NCBI GenBank assembly: GCA_949840915.1
Contig: CATKXY010000018.1
Span: 1 to 47,449 of the forward strand
Source: an uncultured Lachnospiraceae bacterium
GTDB lineage: Bacteria > Bacillota > Clostridia > Lachnospirales > Lachnospiraceae
Length of the DNA: 47,449 nt
Direction: 5' to 3'
Shown: in pieces, positions 27,065-34,049 of the stretch
Layout of the letters: each line of letters starts with the position of its first letter
Position numbering within the stretch: position 1 is the first letter of the stretch
Translations under genes and position numbers: made by a program
The notes under the pieces: model-generated
The model's database searches: none
Told to the model about the DNA's origin: nothing
The model's input: the letters and a program-made list of their open reading frames with translations, nothing else

Positions 27065-27784
27065 TTGAGAATTTTAGATATTGACGGGCCTTTGATACAG
27101 TTTTTGAGTAAAATGGCAGATTTGATGTGGCTGAATATTTTGACCATGATCTGTTGTATTCCGATTGTCACGGCGGGGGCATCCCTGACGGCGCTGAACT
27201 ATATGGCGCTTAAAATTGTGCGCAATGAGGAAGGTTATATCACAAGAGGCTTTTTTAAAGCGTTTAAGGAGAATTTCAGACAGTCCACCATAATCTGGTG
27301 TCTTTTTCTGGCGGTGGCCTGTGTTCTGGGGATAGATTACCGCATTATGACAACCACGGATGTAAAGGTCGGCAATGTGCTGCAGCTTCTGATCTTGATT
27401 ATCGGCATGATGAGTCTGTTTACGCTGCTCTATGTGTTTCCTGTGCAGGCGAAGTTCTCCAATTCGGTGAGACGCACCATATGGAATGCATTTGTGCTCA
27501 GTATCGTACAGTTTCCTAAGACGATTCTGATGATTGTGCTCTATGCGCTGCCGCATGTGATGCTGTACCTGTGGAACGGGATATTACCGGTAGTGTTTGT
27601 GTTCTCCCTGTCGCTTCCCGCGCTGTTGTCTGCCAAGCTGTATAACAAATTGTTTATGGGTCTGGAAAAGAAGATCCTGGATCAGAGCGGGGCCGGAGAA
27701 CAGAAGCTGCAGGACGGAGAAGAGGACGAGAGAATATTTCGGGACGAGCTGGACGAGAGCATAGAGATTAGTCAAAATAACTAA
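27065..27784 (+). CDS. YesL/DUF624 family membrane protein
   Basis: The gene starts with TTG at 27065, preceded by GGAAAGGGG. The 239-residue product has about five hydrophobic helices and the DUF624 pattern (LDIDGPLIQFLSKMADLMWLNILTMICCIPIVTAGASLTALNYMALKIVRNEEG), and a charged C-terminus. YesL-type proteins are usually encoded near sugar ABC transporters and YesMN systems, but their role is unknown. Here it lies 176 bp upstream of the sugar ATPase. Confidence 0.88.
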   Translation: MRILDIDGPLIQFLSKMADLMWLNILTMICCIPIVTAGASLTALNYMALKIVRNEEGYITRGFFKAFKENFRQSTIIWCLFLAVACVLGIDYRIMTTTDVKVGNVLQLLILIIGMMSLFTLLYVFPVQAKFSNSVRRTIWNAFVLSIVQFPKTILMIVLYALPHVMLYLWNGILPVVFVFSLSLPALLSAKLYNKLFMGLEKKILDQSGAGEQKLQDGEEDERIFRDELDESIEISQNN

Positions 27785-27960
27785 GAAAAGCCCAATCATT
27801 TGTACAAGTTGACAATACTATATAAAAAAGATAAATTTCATAAGCAATTCTTACAATCTGGATAAAAATATTTGTGAAATTCTTGCATGGCAATTGTGAG
27901 GAAATTTAGATATACTTACATTAAATTAATGATATCTACACATGAAAGGAGTTTATACCA
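27785..27960. other. AT-rich leader region of the sugar ATPase gene
   Basis: A TATACT (27911-27916) is the best -10 candidate, but no -35 box fits at 16-18 nt; TTGCAT (27883-27888) is 22 nt away. A TTGACA at 27809-27814 has no good -10 box. A strong AAAGGAG site precedes the start codon. The promoter is therefore likely but not assigned. Confidence 0.4.
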
Positions 27961-29073
27961 ATGGCTAGTTTATCTTTAAAGAATGTATGCAAGGTATATC
28001 CCAACGGTTTTGAGGCTGTTAAGGATTTCAACCTTGAGATCGCAGATCAGGAGTTTATTATTTTCGTAGGTCCTTCCGGTTGTGGTAAGTCCACCACCCT
28101 TCGTATGATTGCAGGTCTGGAGGATATCTCTTCCGGTGAGTTGAAGATTGGCGACAGAGTAGTAAACGACGTGGAGCCCAAGGACAGAGATATTGCAATG
28201 GTATTCCAGAACTACGCTCTGTATCCTCATATGTCCGTATATGACAACATGGCATTCGGACTGAAGCTGAGAAAGGTTCCCAAGGATCAGATCGACAAGA
28301 TGGTTAAAGAGGCAGCTAAAGTGCTTGATCTGACTCCTCTCCTGGATCGTAAGCCCAAGGCTCTGTCCGGTGGTCAGAGACAGCGTGTGGCTATGGGTCG
28401 TGCAATCGTTCGTAATCCCAAAGTGTTCCTGATGGACGAGCCGCTGTCCAACCTGGATGCAAAGCTGCGTGTGCAGATGCGTATTGAGATCGCAAAGCTG
28501 CATCAGAGACTGGGTACCACCATCATCTACGTTACCCATGACCAGACCGAGGCTATGACCCTTGGTACCAGAATCGTTGTTATGAAGGATGGTGTCATCC
28601 AGCAGGTTGACACACCTCAGAATCTTTATGATAAGCCTCAGAACCTGTTCGTTGCAGGATTCATGGGTTCCCCTCAGATGAACTTCCTGGACGCTGTTGT
28701 GAGAGTAAACGGCGATGTTGCAAGCCTGGAGATCGCAGGTAAAGCGATTCCTCTTCCCGCTGCCAAGTCCAAGAAGCTGATCGATGGCGGTTATGACGGA
28801 AAGGCTGTTACCTTTGGCATCCGTCCTGAGGATGTATATGATTCCGATATGCATATCGAGTCATCTCCTGCCAGCGTATTCGAGTCCACCATCAAGGTAT
28901 ATGAGCTGTTGGGTGCAGAGGTTTATCTGTACTTTGATCTGGATGAGTTCCCTATGACTGCAAGAGTAGATTCCCGTACCAATGCAAGACCTGGCGATGT
29001 TGTTAAGTTTGCTTTGGATATTGAGAAGATCCATGTATTCGACAAGGAAACCGAGCAGATCATTACCAACTAG
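27961..29073 (+). CDS. ugpC: Shared sugar ABC transporter ATPase (UgpC/MsmK/MalK type)
   Basis: The 370-residue ATPase has Walker A GPSGCGKST near residue 37, signature LSGGQRQRVAMGRA near 135, Walker B VFLMDEPLSNLD and the H-loop VTHDQTEAMTLG. A C-terminal OB-like regulatory domain (about 240-360) is typical of MalK relatives. It is not beside any permease genes. In Gram-positive bacteria such orphan ATPases energise several CUT1 sugar transporters, and the ATPase-less transporter at 43733-47168 is an obvious client. Its codon use (many GGT, GTT and CGT) resembles highly expressed genes, unlike its neighbours. Confidence 0.96.
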   Translation: MASLSLKNVCKVYPNGFEAVKDFNLEIADQEFIIFVGPSGCGKSTTLRMIAGLEDISSGELKIGDRVVNDVEPKDRDIAMVFQNYALYPHMSVYDNMAFGLKLRKVPKDQIDKMVKEAAKVLDLTPLLDRKPKALSGGQRQRVAMGRAIVRNPKVFLMDEPLSNLDAKLRVQMRIEIAKLHQRLGTTIIYVTHDQTEAMTLGTRIVVMKDGVIQQVDTPQNLYDKPQNLFVAGFMGSPQMNFLDAVVRVNGDVASLEIAGKAIPLPAAKSKKLIDGGYDGKAVTFGIRPEDVYDSDMHIESSPASVFESTIKVYELLGAEVYLYFDLDEFPMTARVDSRTNARPGDVVKFALDIEKIHVFDKETEQIITN

Positions 29074-29074
29074 T

Positions 29075-29104
29075 TTGAAAGCGTGTATTCGATACACATA
29101 TCAT
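29075..29104 (+). promoter_or_regulatory. Candidate promoter with an operator palindrome in its spacer
   Basis: TTGAAA (29075-29080), an 18-nt spacer and TATCAT (29099-29104). The spacer contains a perfect inverted repeat GTGTAT-TCG-ATACAC (29083-29097), well placed for a repressor or for autoregulation of the following regulator gene. Confidence 0.55.
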
Positions 29105-29117
29105 AATAAGCTTATCA

Positions 29118-29142
29118 CGAGGCCGCTGCAATGCAGCGGCTT
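29118..29142 (+). terminator. Strong hairpin without a long T-run
   Basis: GAGGCCGCTG pairs with CAGCGGCTTC (one G-U pair), with a small CAATG loop. Only TTCG follows, so this is a poor intrinsic terminator; it may protect the 3' end of the ATPase message or act in the leader of the next gene. Confidence 0.5.
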
Positions 29143-29193
29143 CGTTGGTATCAAGCAGTGCGGTTGTCTGCAGTGTATGTGAAAGGAAAGAAT

Positions 29194-30279
29194 ATGATTT
29201 CCAATCAGATGATACAAACCAGCCTTGACGAGCTCAAGGCAATTACGAAAGTGGATCTGAGCGTTTATGAACCGGGAGGAATGCTGGCGGCTTCCACCTC
29301 TGTGAATGCGGATATCACTGAGGAAATGATAGTTAGTTTTGCGGAGTCTCTGGCGGACAGTCAGGTTATCAGTAATCAGCATTTGATGAAAATATATGAC
29401 GACGGAGAGCTTCTGTATGTGGTCGTGGCCAAAGGGATGAGTGATGATGCGTATATGGTTGGAAGGATCGCGGTCTGCCAGCTGCAGAATCTGGCTATTG
29501 CCTATAGAGAGCGATATGACAGAAACAGCTTCTTTCAAAATTTATTGCTGGATAATCTCCTGCTGGTTGATATTCACAACCGGGCCAAAAAGCTGCATCT
29601 GGCTGTAAATGTTCCCAGAGCCGTATTTCTGGTGGAGACCATGGAGGAGAGGGATGGCATTGTCACAGAACTGCTGCGGGGCATGTTTTCCGGACAGGCG
29701 GGAGATCATGTGACTTCGGTGGATGAACAGAGTGTCATTCTGATCAAAGCTCTGGAGGATGGCAGCAGCGCCGAGGATCTGGAGAAGGTTGCGGATACCA
29801 TTGTGGATATGATGAATACGGAAGCGATGCTGAATGTGCGCGTGGCCTACGGAACCGTGGTTCGGGAGCTCAAGGATGTATCCAAGTCTTATAAGGAAGC
29901 GAAGCTGGCTCTGGATGTGGGCAAGATATTCTATGCAGAGAAAAATGTGGCCGCCTACAGCGCGCTGGGAATCGGAAGATTGATCTATCAGCTCCCGGTG
30001 AATCTATGTAAGATTTTCATTGAGGAGATATTTGGCGATCATGTGCCCGGCGATCTGGATGAGGAGACTTTGAATACCCTCAATAAGTTTTTTGAAAACA
30101 ACCTCAATGTGTCCGAGACATCCCGTCAGCTTTTTGTCCACCGCAACACACTGGTGTACCGCATTGAGAAGATTCAGAAGAGCACGGGACTGGATTTGCG
30201 CAGCTTTGATGATGCGCTTACGTTTAAGATTGCATTGATGGTGGTCAATTATATGAAATATCTGGAGACTCTGGAATAA
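29194..30279 (+). CDS. PucR/CdaR-like transcriptional regulator
   Basis: From the ATG at 29194 (AAAGGAAAG upstream) the product has 361 residues. The N-terminal part (about 1-125) may be a small sensory domain, and the middle part resembles the GGDEF-like domain of CdaR regulators. The C-terminus (about 290-355) is the PucR helix-turn-helix: FFENNLNVSETSRQLFVHRNTLVYRIEKIQKSTGLDLRSFDDAL. The effector is unknown; the position after the shared sugar ATPase suggests carbohydrate control. Confidence 0.88.
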   Translation: MISNQMIQTSLDELKAITKVDLSVYEPGGMLAASTSVNADITEEMIVSFAESLADSQVISNQHLMKIYDDGELLYVVVAKGMSDDAYMVGRIAVCQLQNLAIAYRERYDRNSFFQNLLLDNLLLVDIHNRAKKLHLAVNVPRAVFLVETMEERDGIVTELLRGMFSGQAGDHVTSVDEQSVILIKALEDGSSAEDLEKVADTIVDMMNTEAMLNVRVAYGTVVRELKDVSKSYKEAKLALDVGKIFYAEKNVAAYSALGIGRLIYQLPVNLCKIFIEEIFGDHVPGDLDEETLNTLNKFFENNLNVSETSRQLFVHRNTLVYRIEKIQKSTGLDLRSFDDALTFKIALMVVNYMKYLETLE

Positions 30280-30306
30280 AAGGTCTTGAATATTATGCAT
30301 AAATTC

Positions 30307-30354
30307 AAATCCCCCGCATATATTTGCATTAGTAAATGTATGGGGGGATTTTTT
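30307..30354 (+). terminator. Intrinsic terminator that contains the next gene's ribosome binding site
   Basis: AAATCCCCC (30307-30315) pairs with GGGGGATTT (30343-30351), continued by CATA/TATG and ATTT/AAAT toward the loop, and is followed by a T-run ending at 30354. The ATG at 30355 begins immediately after the T-run, and the G-run in the right arm is the only ribosome binding site available to it. Confidence 0.85.
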
Positions 30355-31341
30355 ATGTATTCTGGACAAACCCGACCGACAGTTGAATATGACCGGCAGA
30401 TCAGATATCTGGATTATATGGAAAACGGCCAGCGTTGCAGGGGCGCAGGTTTTGTCAAGCTGGAACGCTCGGACGGCCGCTGCAATATCAGCCTGCAGAT
30501 AAGCGGTCTGTATCGGAAAGACTGTTTTACCCGGCCTCTGTATCTGCTTTGCGGAAATGAGGAGAGAGAGCTGTGTAAACTGCAGTTGGCAAACGGGGGG
30601 ATCAAAACCTATCTGGAGGGCCTGAACAGTCATGATCTGGATGGACAAGGTCTGGATTATAACCGGCTCACGGGGCTGCGTATCCCCATTTCCGAGTGCA
30701 AGGAGATACAATGTCAGTGGGCGGCTCCCGAAAGCAGAAGAAATCATATGGAGCGCAATTCTGTCAAAAGTACTGAGTACAGTCCGGAGCAGCAGCCGCA
30801 GCTGCGGGCAGAGGCAGACTCCGGGACGGGCGGGCGGCAGGCGCCGGAACAGGAGATGCGAATGCAGGAACAGGCAGAGAGAATCAGAGATAGTGACCGT
30901 CAGATCGATATGACTGCTGCAGAGCCCGCCGTTTCGTCTGAGCAAAACGGCAGTTTTCAGGAGGAAGAGAAACCTGCCTCTACGGCTTTTCGTGAGGATA
31001 AGTGGGAGCAGCTATGGGCTATTTATCCCCATATCAATCCTTTTTCGGATGAGAGGGAGTATCTGTCCCTGGGACCGAGTGATTTTGTCATTCTGCCCGG
31101 GCGTTATTATAAGCTGGTGAACAATAGCTTTTTACTGCACGGCTATTATAACTATCATCATTTAATCCTCACCAGAGTGCGTCAGCGCAACAGTTTATAC
31201 TACTACATAGGCGTGCCGGGGAATCTGTATCAGCGGGAGAAAAAGATTGCAATAATGTTTGGATTTGAGGGCTTTGAGTGTGCTGCGGAACCGGCGGGAG
31301 AAGGAGCTTTTGGATATTATCTGATACCGGTGGAGCTGTGA
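30355..31341 (+). CDS. DUF6128-like protein of unknown function
   Basis: From the ATG at 30355 the product has 328 residues. The N-terminal domain (about 1-110: VEYDRQIRYLDYMENG, GAGFVKLERSDGRCNISLQISGLY) and the C-terminal domain (about 210-325: KWEQLWAIYPHINPF, LSLGPSDFVILPGRYYKLVNNSFLLHGYYNYHHLIL, GVPGNLYQREKKIAIMFGFEGFE) resemble a two-part Lachnospiraceae family that I recall as DUF6128. A polar, Gln/Glu/Ala-rich linker joins them. No membrane helix or catalytic motif is visible. The G-run ribosome binding site lies in a terminator stem. Family recall is moderately certain; the function is unknown. Confidence 0.75.
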   Translation: MYSGQTRPTVEYDRQIRYLDYMENGQRCRGAGFVKLERSDGRCNISLQISGLYRKDCFTRPLYLLCGNEERELCKLQLANGGIKTYLEGLNSHDLDGQGLDYNRLTGLRIPISECKEIQCQWAAPESRRNHMERNSVKSTEYSPEQQPQLRAEADSGTGGRQAPEQEMRMQEQAERIRDSDRQIDMTAAEPAVSSEQNGSFQEEEKPASTAFREDKWEQLWAIYPHINPFSDEREYLSLGPSDFVILPGRYYKLVNNSFLLHGYYNYHHLILTRVRQRNSLYYYIGVPGNLYQREKKIAIMFGFEGFECAAEPAGEGAFGYYLIPVEL

Positions 31342-31382
31342 GGGGGAAGCGTGGAAATGTAATTGTCTGCCGTTTGATCAGG

Positions 31383-32366
31383 TCACTGCAGTCCCTCTCC
31401 GTCAAAGGCCGGAATAAAGCTCTCCGCTGCTGCGGAGCCTTCCTGTTGGAAGCCGTTTGATATTCCGAGCCGTTTGGCAAAGCGCAGCACCCGGTCATAT
31501 TCGTCTGGGGAGACCCGGCGGTTTAACTCCGGGTTGTCTGCTGCATGGGGCAGAGGAGTGTATTGGTTCATGATACTGATATAGATATTGTCTCCGTATG
31601 TCTCGTAGAGGTAGCGAAGAATTTTCTTGGAGTCTTTGGTCTGACCGGGCAGCACCAGATGGCGCACGATCATGCCGCGCTGCAGCAGCGCTTGATTTTC
31701 GTCAAAAACGGGAGTACCGGCCTGACGATACATTTCCGCCAGTGCGGCAGCGGCTTTATCAAAATAATCCGGCGCATGGGAAAAACGCCGGCTGAGCTCA
31801 GAAGAAAAGTATTTTAAATCCGGGAGATAAATATCCACGAGTCCGTCCAGAAGGCGCAGCGAGTCCGGTTCCTCATAGCTGCCGGTATTGTAGACGACGG
31901 GCACGGAAAGGCCTTGCTGTCTGGCAGCGGTGAGCGCTGCAGCGATTTGAGGTATGAAATGTGTGGGAGTAACAAGATTGATATTATGTGCGCCCATTGC
32001 CTGCAGTTCCAGAAAAATCTCTGTCAGTCTTTCCGGGGAGATTGTCTGTCCTGCTCTGCCCAGAGCAATATCATGATTCTGGCAGAACACACAGCGCAGA
32101 TTGCAGCCGGAAAAAAATACGGCGCCGGAGCCTTTGTCGCCGGAGAGACAGGGTTCCTCCCAAAAGTGCAGCGCGGCCCGTGCCGCGGTGATCGCAGCTG
32201 TCTGGCCGCAGTACCCGGTCTGTCCTAAAAGGCGGTCAACGTGGCAGCGCCGGGGACAGAGGACACAGTCTCTCATGGAGTTGGTTACAGACGCTTCCAT
32301 AAAGTCATTCACAGTGTCCGTTAAGCTGTTCTTCTCGGAACCTGGCCGATCCTTTTCTGCAATCAT
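31383..32366 (-). CDS. Radical SAM protein (COG1313, PflA-like)
   Basis: The ATG at 32366 has GAGGA 7 nt upstream and gives 327 residues; longer GTG/ATG starts would run into the SRP RNA gene and are rejected. An N-terminal cysteine-rich segment (CVLCPRRCHVDR...GYC) precedes the radical SAM cluster motif CNLRCVFC near residue 87. Later motifs include MGAHNINLVTPTHF and GLVDIYLPDLKYF. The family resembles pyruvate formate-lyase activating enzymes but its substrate is unknown. No glycyl-radical enzyme is nearby. It lies 57 bp downstream of the SRP RNA 3' end on the same strand with no clear terminator between. Confidence 0.9.
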   Translation of the reverse strand: MIAEKDRPGSEKNSLTDTVNDFMEASVTNSMRDCVLCPRRCHVDRLLGQTGYCGQTAAITAARAALHFWEEPCLSGDKGSGAVFFSGCNLRCVFCQNHDIALGRAGQTISPERLTEIFLELQAMGAHNINLVTPTHFIPQIAAALTAARQQGLSVPVVYNTGSYEEPDSLRLLDGLVDIYLPDLKYFSSELSRRFSHAPDYFDKAAAALAEMYRQAGTPVFDENQALLQRGMIVRHLVLPGQTKDSKKILRYLYETYGDNIYISIMNQYTPLPHAADNPELNRRVSPDEYDRVLRFAKRLGISNGFQQEGSAAAESFIPAFDGEGLQ

Positions 32367-32423
32367 GCGTATTTCCTCATGCACTCGGGTAATGTCACAG
32401 AGATATTCTGCAGTCAACATACA

Positions 32424-32589
32424 AATACCGCATGTACCGGGCCTGGCTTCCGACTCCACCCGGCTTCCTCACGGCACATGAGAGCTTCCGCTTAGTGCTG
32501 CTTTGTTCCCAACCTGACACGGTTCGCGGATTCTCATTGCGTGAGACCGAATTTCACCACCGGAAGCCGGTGATCCGATACATACGGCT
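32424..32589 (-). ncRNA. ffs: Signal recognition particle RNA (4.5S-like, about 166 nt)
   Basis: The minus strand contains the universal SRP domain IV: GTGTCAGG, a UUG-GGAA-CAA tetraloop hairpin and AGCAGCAC. The 5' GCCGTATGTATCGG pairs with the 3' CCGGTACATGCGG. The rod continues through GGCTTCCG/CGGAAGCC, CTCACG/CGTGAG, ATGAGA/TCTCAT and CCGC/GCGG. No Alu-like domain is apparent, so this is an extended small type. A promoter at 32595-32623 fits the 5' end exactly. The RNA binds Ffh and targets membrane proteins. The 3' end is estimated from the terminal helix; no intrinsic terminator is evident. Confidence 0.94.
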
Positions 32590-32594
32590 TTTTC

Positions 32595-32623
32595 AGTTTA
32601 CCGTTTTCAGGGCTGTTTGTCAA
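32595..32623 (-). promoter_or_regulatory. Promoter of the SRP RNA gene
   Basis: On the minus strand there is TTGACA (32618-32623), a 17-nt spacer and TAAACT (32595-32600). The predicted start (about 32589) coincides with the 5' strand of the RNA's terminal helix. Confidence 0.88.
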
Positions 32624-32726
32624 GATAGTTATTTCGTCCGTAATAGTTTGTATAGAACTCCGCATGCGATGGATGTTTTCCGGACAAAAACCCAATGATT
32701 TCAGAGACACAACCATAAAAAACAGG

Positions 32727-32754
32727 TTACAAATACAAGGAAATGGTTTATGAT
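32727..32754 (+). promoter_or_regulatory. Promoter of the flavin reductase-like gene
   Basis: TTACAA (32727-32732), a 16-nt spacer and TATGAT (32749-32754). A small palindrome, CCGGG-AA-CCCGG, lies in the leader at about 32775-32786. Confidence 0.75.
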
Positions 32755-32812
32755 AAAAAGGAAATAATTGATTCCGGGAACCCGGTATGACAGATACAGA
32801 GGAGGTAATGAA

Positions 32813-33316
32813 ATGAACAAGAACGCATTCAGGAACATGTCCTATGGTGTATATGTGGTAACAACCTGGGATAACGGCAGGGCAACGGGCTGCACGGCCA
32901 ACAGTGCAATGCAGATTACGTCAGATCCCGCGACCATCGCGGTGAGCATCAATCACGATAATTACACGAACGGCTGCATTCAGGAGTCCGGCAGATTTGC
33001 CGTTTCCATTCTGGGAGAGAACTCCGATCCCGGCATTATCGGGGCATTCGGCTTTTTCAGCGGCAGGGATAAGGATAAGTTTGACGGTGTGGAGCAGACC
33101 GTAAAGGGATGTATGCCTGTGGTGGCAGATGCCTGCGCTTATGCCGTGTGTGAGGTGATCGACAAGATGGAGACCTCCAGCCACACGGTATTTCTGGGTA
33201 AAGTTGTGGATGCGGATGTATTGAAATCCGACACCCCTATGACTTATGCATATTATCACAATGTTATCAAGGGTAAGAGCCCTAAAAACGCTCCCACCTA
33301 TCTGCCTGAAGACTGA
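32813..33316 (+). CDS. Flavin reductase-like (FMN-binding) protein
   Basis: From the ATG at 32813 (GGAGGT 6 nt upstream) the product has 167 residues. It has the flavin reductase-like fold signature: MSYGVYVVTTWDNGRATGCTANSAMQITSDPATIAVSINHDNYT, and SGRFAVSILGE. Members bind FMN and act as NAD(P)H:flavin reductases or as flavin-binding partners of rubredoxin/flavodoxin systems in anaerobes. The partner is unknown. Its 3' end overlaps the 3' end of tadA (opposite strand) by 19 bp. Confidence 0.92.
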   Translation: MNKNAFRNMSYGVYVVTTWDNGRATGCTANSAMQITSDPATIAVSINHDNYTNGCIQESGRFAVSILGENSDPGIIGAFGFFSGRDKDKFDGVEQTVKGCMPVVADACAYAVCEVIDKMETSSHTVFLGKVVDADVLKSDTPMTYAYYHNVIKGKSPKNAPTYLPED

Positions 33317-33822
33317 TCGGGCAATGCAGCGCATCGGGCTTCCTTTTCGGCCCGATTGCGCACTCTGAGTTCTGCGAAAAATGTTTTCAGCATTCCGCTG
33401 CATTCTTCTTCAAGAATACCTCTGGTGACATGTACCTGATGATTGAATTCCGGCATTTCAAGGATATTCAGGATAGACCCGGCACAGCCTGCCTTGGGAT
33501 TCATGCAGCCGATGACCACCTCGGGAATGCGGGCCTGCACGATGGCTCCGGCGCACATCTGGCAGGGCTCCAGCGTCACATATAAAGTACATTCTTCCAG
33601 CCGCCAGTCTCCGATGACCTTGCTGGCTTTTTTGATCGCGGTAATTTCCGCGTGTGCCAGAGTATTCTTATCTGTATTGCGGCGGTTGTAGCCTCGTCCG
33701 ATAATTTTGCCCTCATGAACAATAATGCATCCGATGGGCACTTCGCCCAATGCACAGGCTCTCTTCGCCTGACGCAGAGCTTCCCTCATATATTTTTCCG
33801 TGATATTTCTGATTACAGTCAT
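33298..33822 (-). CDS. tadA: tRNA-specific adenosine deaminase
   Basis: The 174-residue deaminase converts A34 to inosine in the anticodon of tRNA-Arg(ACG). The zinc and catalytic residues are in LAHAEITAI and EPCQMCAGAIV. The MNPKAGCAGS and LNILEMPEFNHQV stretches are typical of TadA. A promoter lies at 33897-33925. In many Firmicutes tadA, the SRP RNA and dnaX are neighbours; here tadA and the SRP RNA are close, but a flavin reductase-like gene lies between them and dnaX is absent. Confidence 0.96.
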   Translation of the reverse strand: MTVIRNITEKYMREALRQAKRACALGEVPIGCIIVHEGKIIGRGYNRRNTDKNTLAHAEITAIKKASKVIGDWRLEECTLYVTLEPCQMCAGAIVQARIPEVVIGCMNPKAGCAGSILNILEMPEFNHQVHVTRGILEEECSGMLKTFFAELRVRNRAEKEARCAALPDQSSGR

Positions 33823-33896
33823 AATTGCCCCGCCACCCTGTTTTTGTGTTTCAACAGTCCGGTAAACCGGAATTTGCCGGTTAGTTTATGAATCCA

Positions 33897-33925
33897 AGTA
33901 TAGCACATCTTCCTGCCGGAAACAA
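33897..33925 (-). promoter_or_regulatory. Promoter of tadA
   Basis: On the minus strand there is TTGTTT (33920-33925), a 17-nt spacer and TATACT (33897-33902). The leader includes an AACCGG/CCGGTT inverted repeat near 33865-33882. Confidence 0.78.
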
Positions 33926-33993
33926 TCCTTGTGCATTGATCCGGAAGCATATTATAGAGGGGCGTGGGCATAGCCGGAGACTTGTATAAAAGC

Positions 33994-34022
33994 TTGCATT
34001 CGGTAAATGCTTATGCTATGAT
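33994..34022 (+). promoter_or_regulatory. Promoter of the glycogen phosphorylase gene
   Basis: TTGCAT (33994-33999), a 17-nt spacer and TATGAT (34017-34022), 27 bp before the ATG with a TAGGAGGT ribosome binding site. Confidence 0.82.
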
Positions 34023-34049
34023 AATAGGGCTAATATAGGAGGTATCCCC

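Noticed and set aside
27889..27905. AATTGTGAG resembling half a lac operator upstream of the sugar ATPase gene
   Set aside because: Only nine bases match, with no second half; probably chance.
32432..32698. Open frames across the SRP RNA region, and a longer GTG start (32459) for the radical SAM gene
   Set aside because: The DNA folds as SRP RNA with its own promoter; the radical SAM start at 32366 has a proper ribosome binding site.
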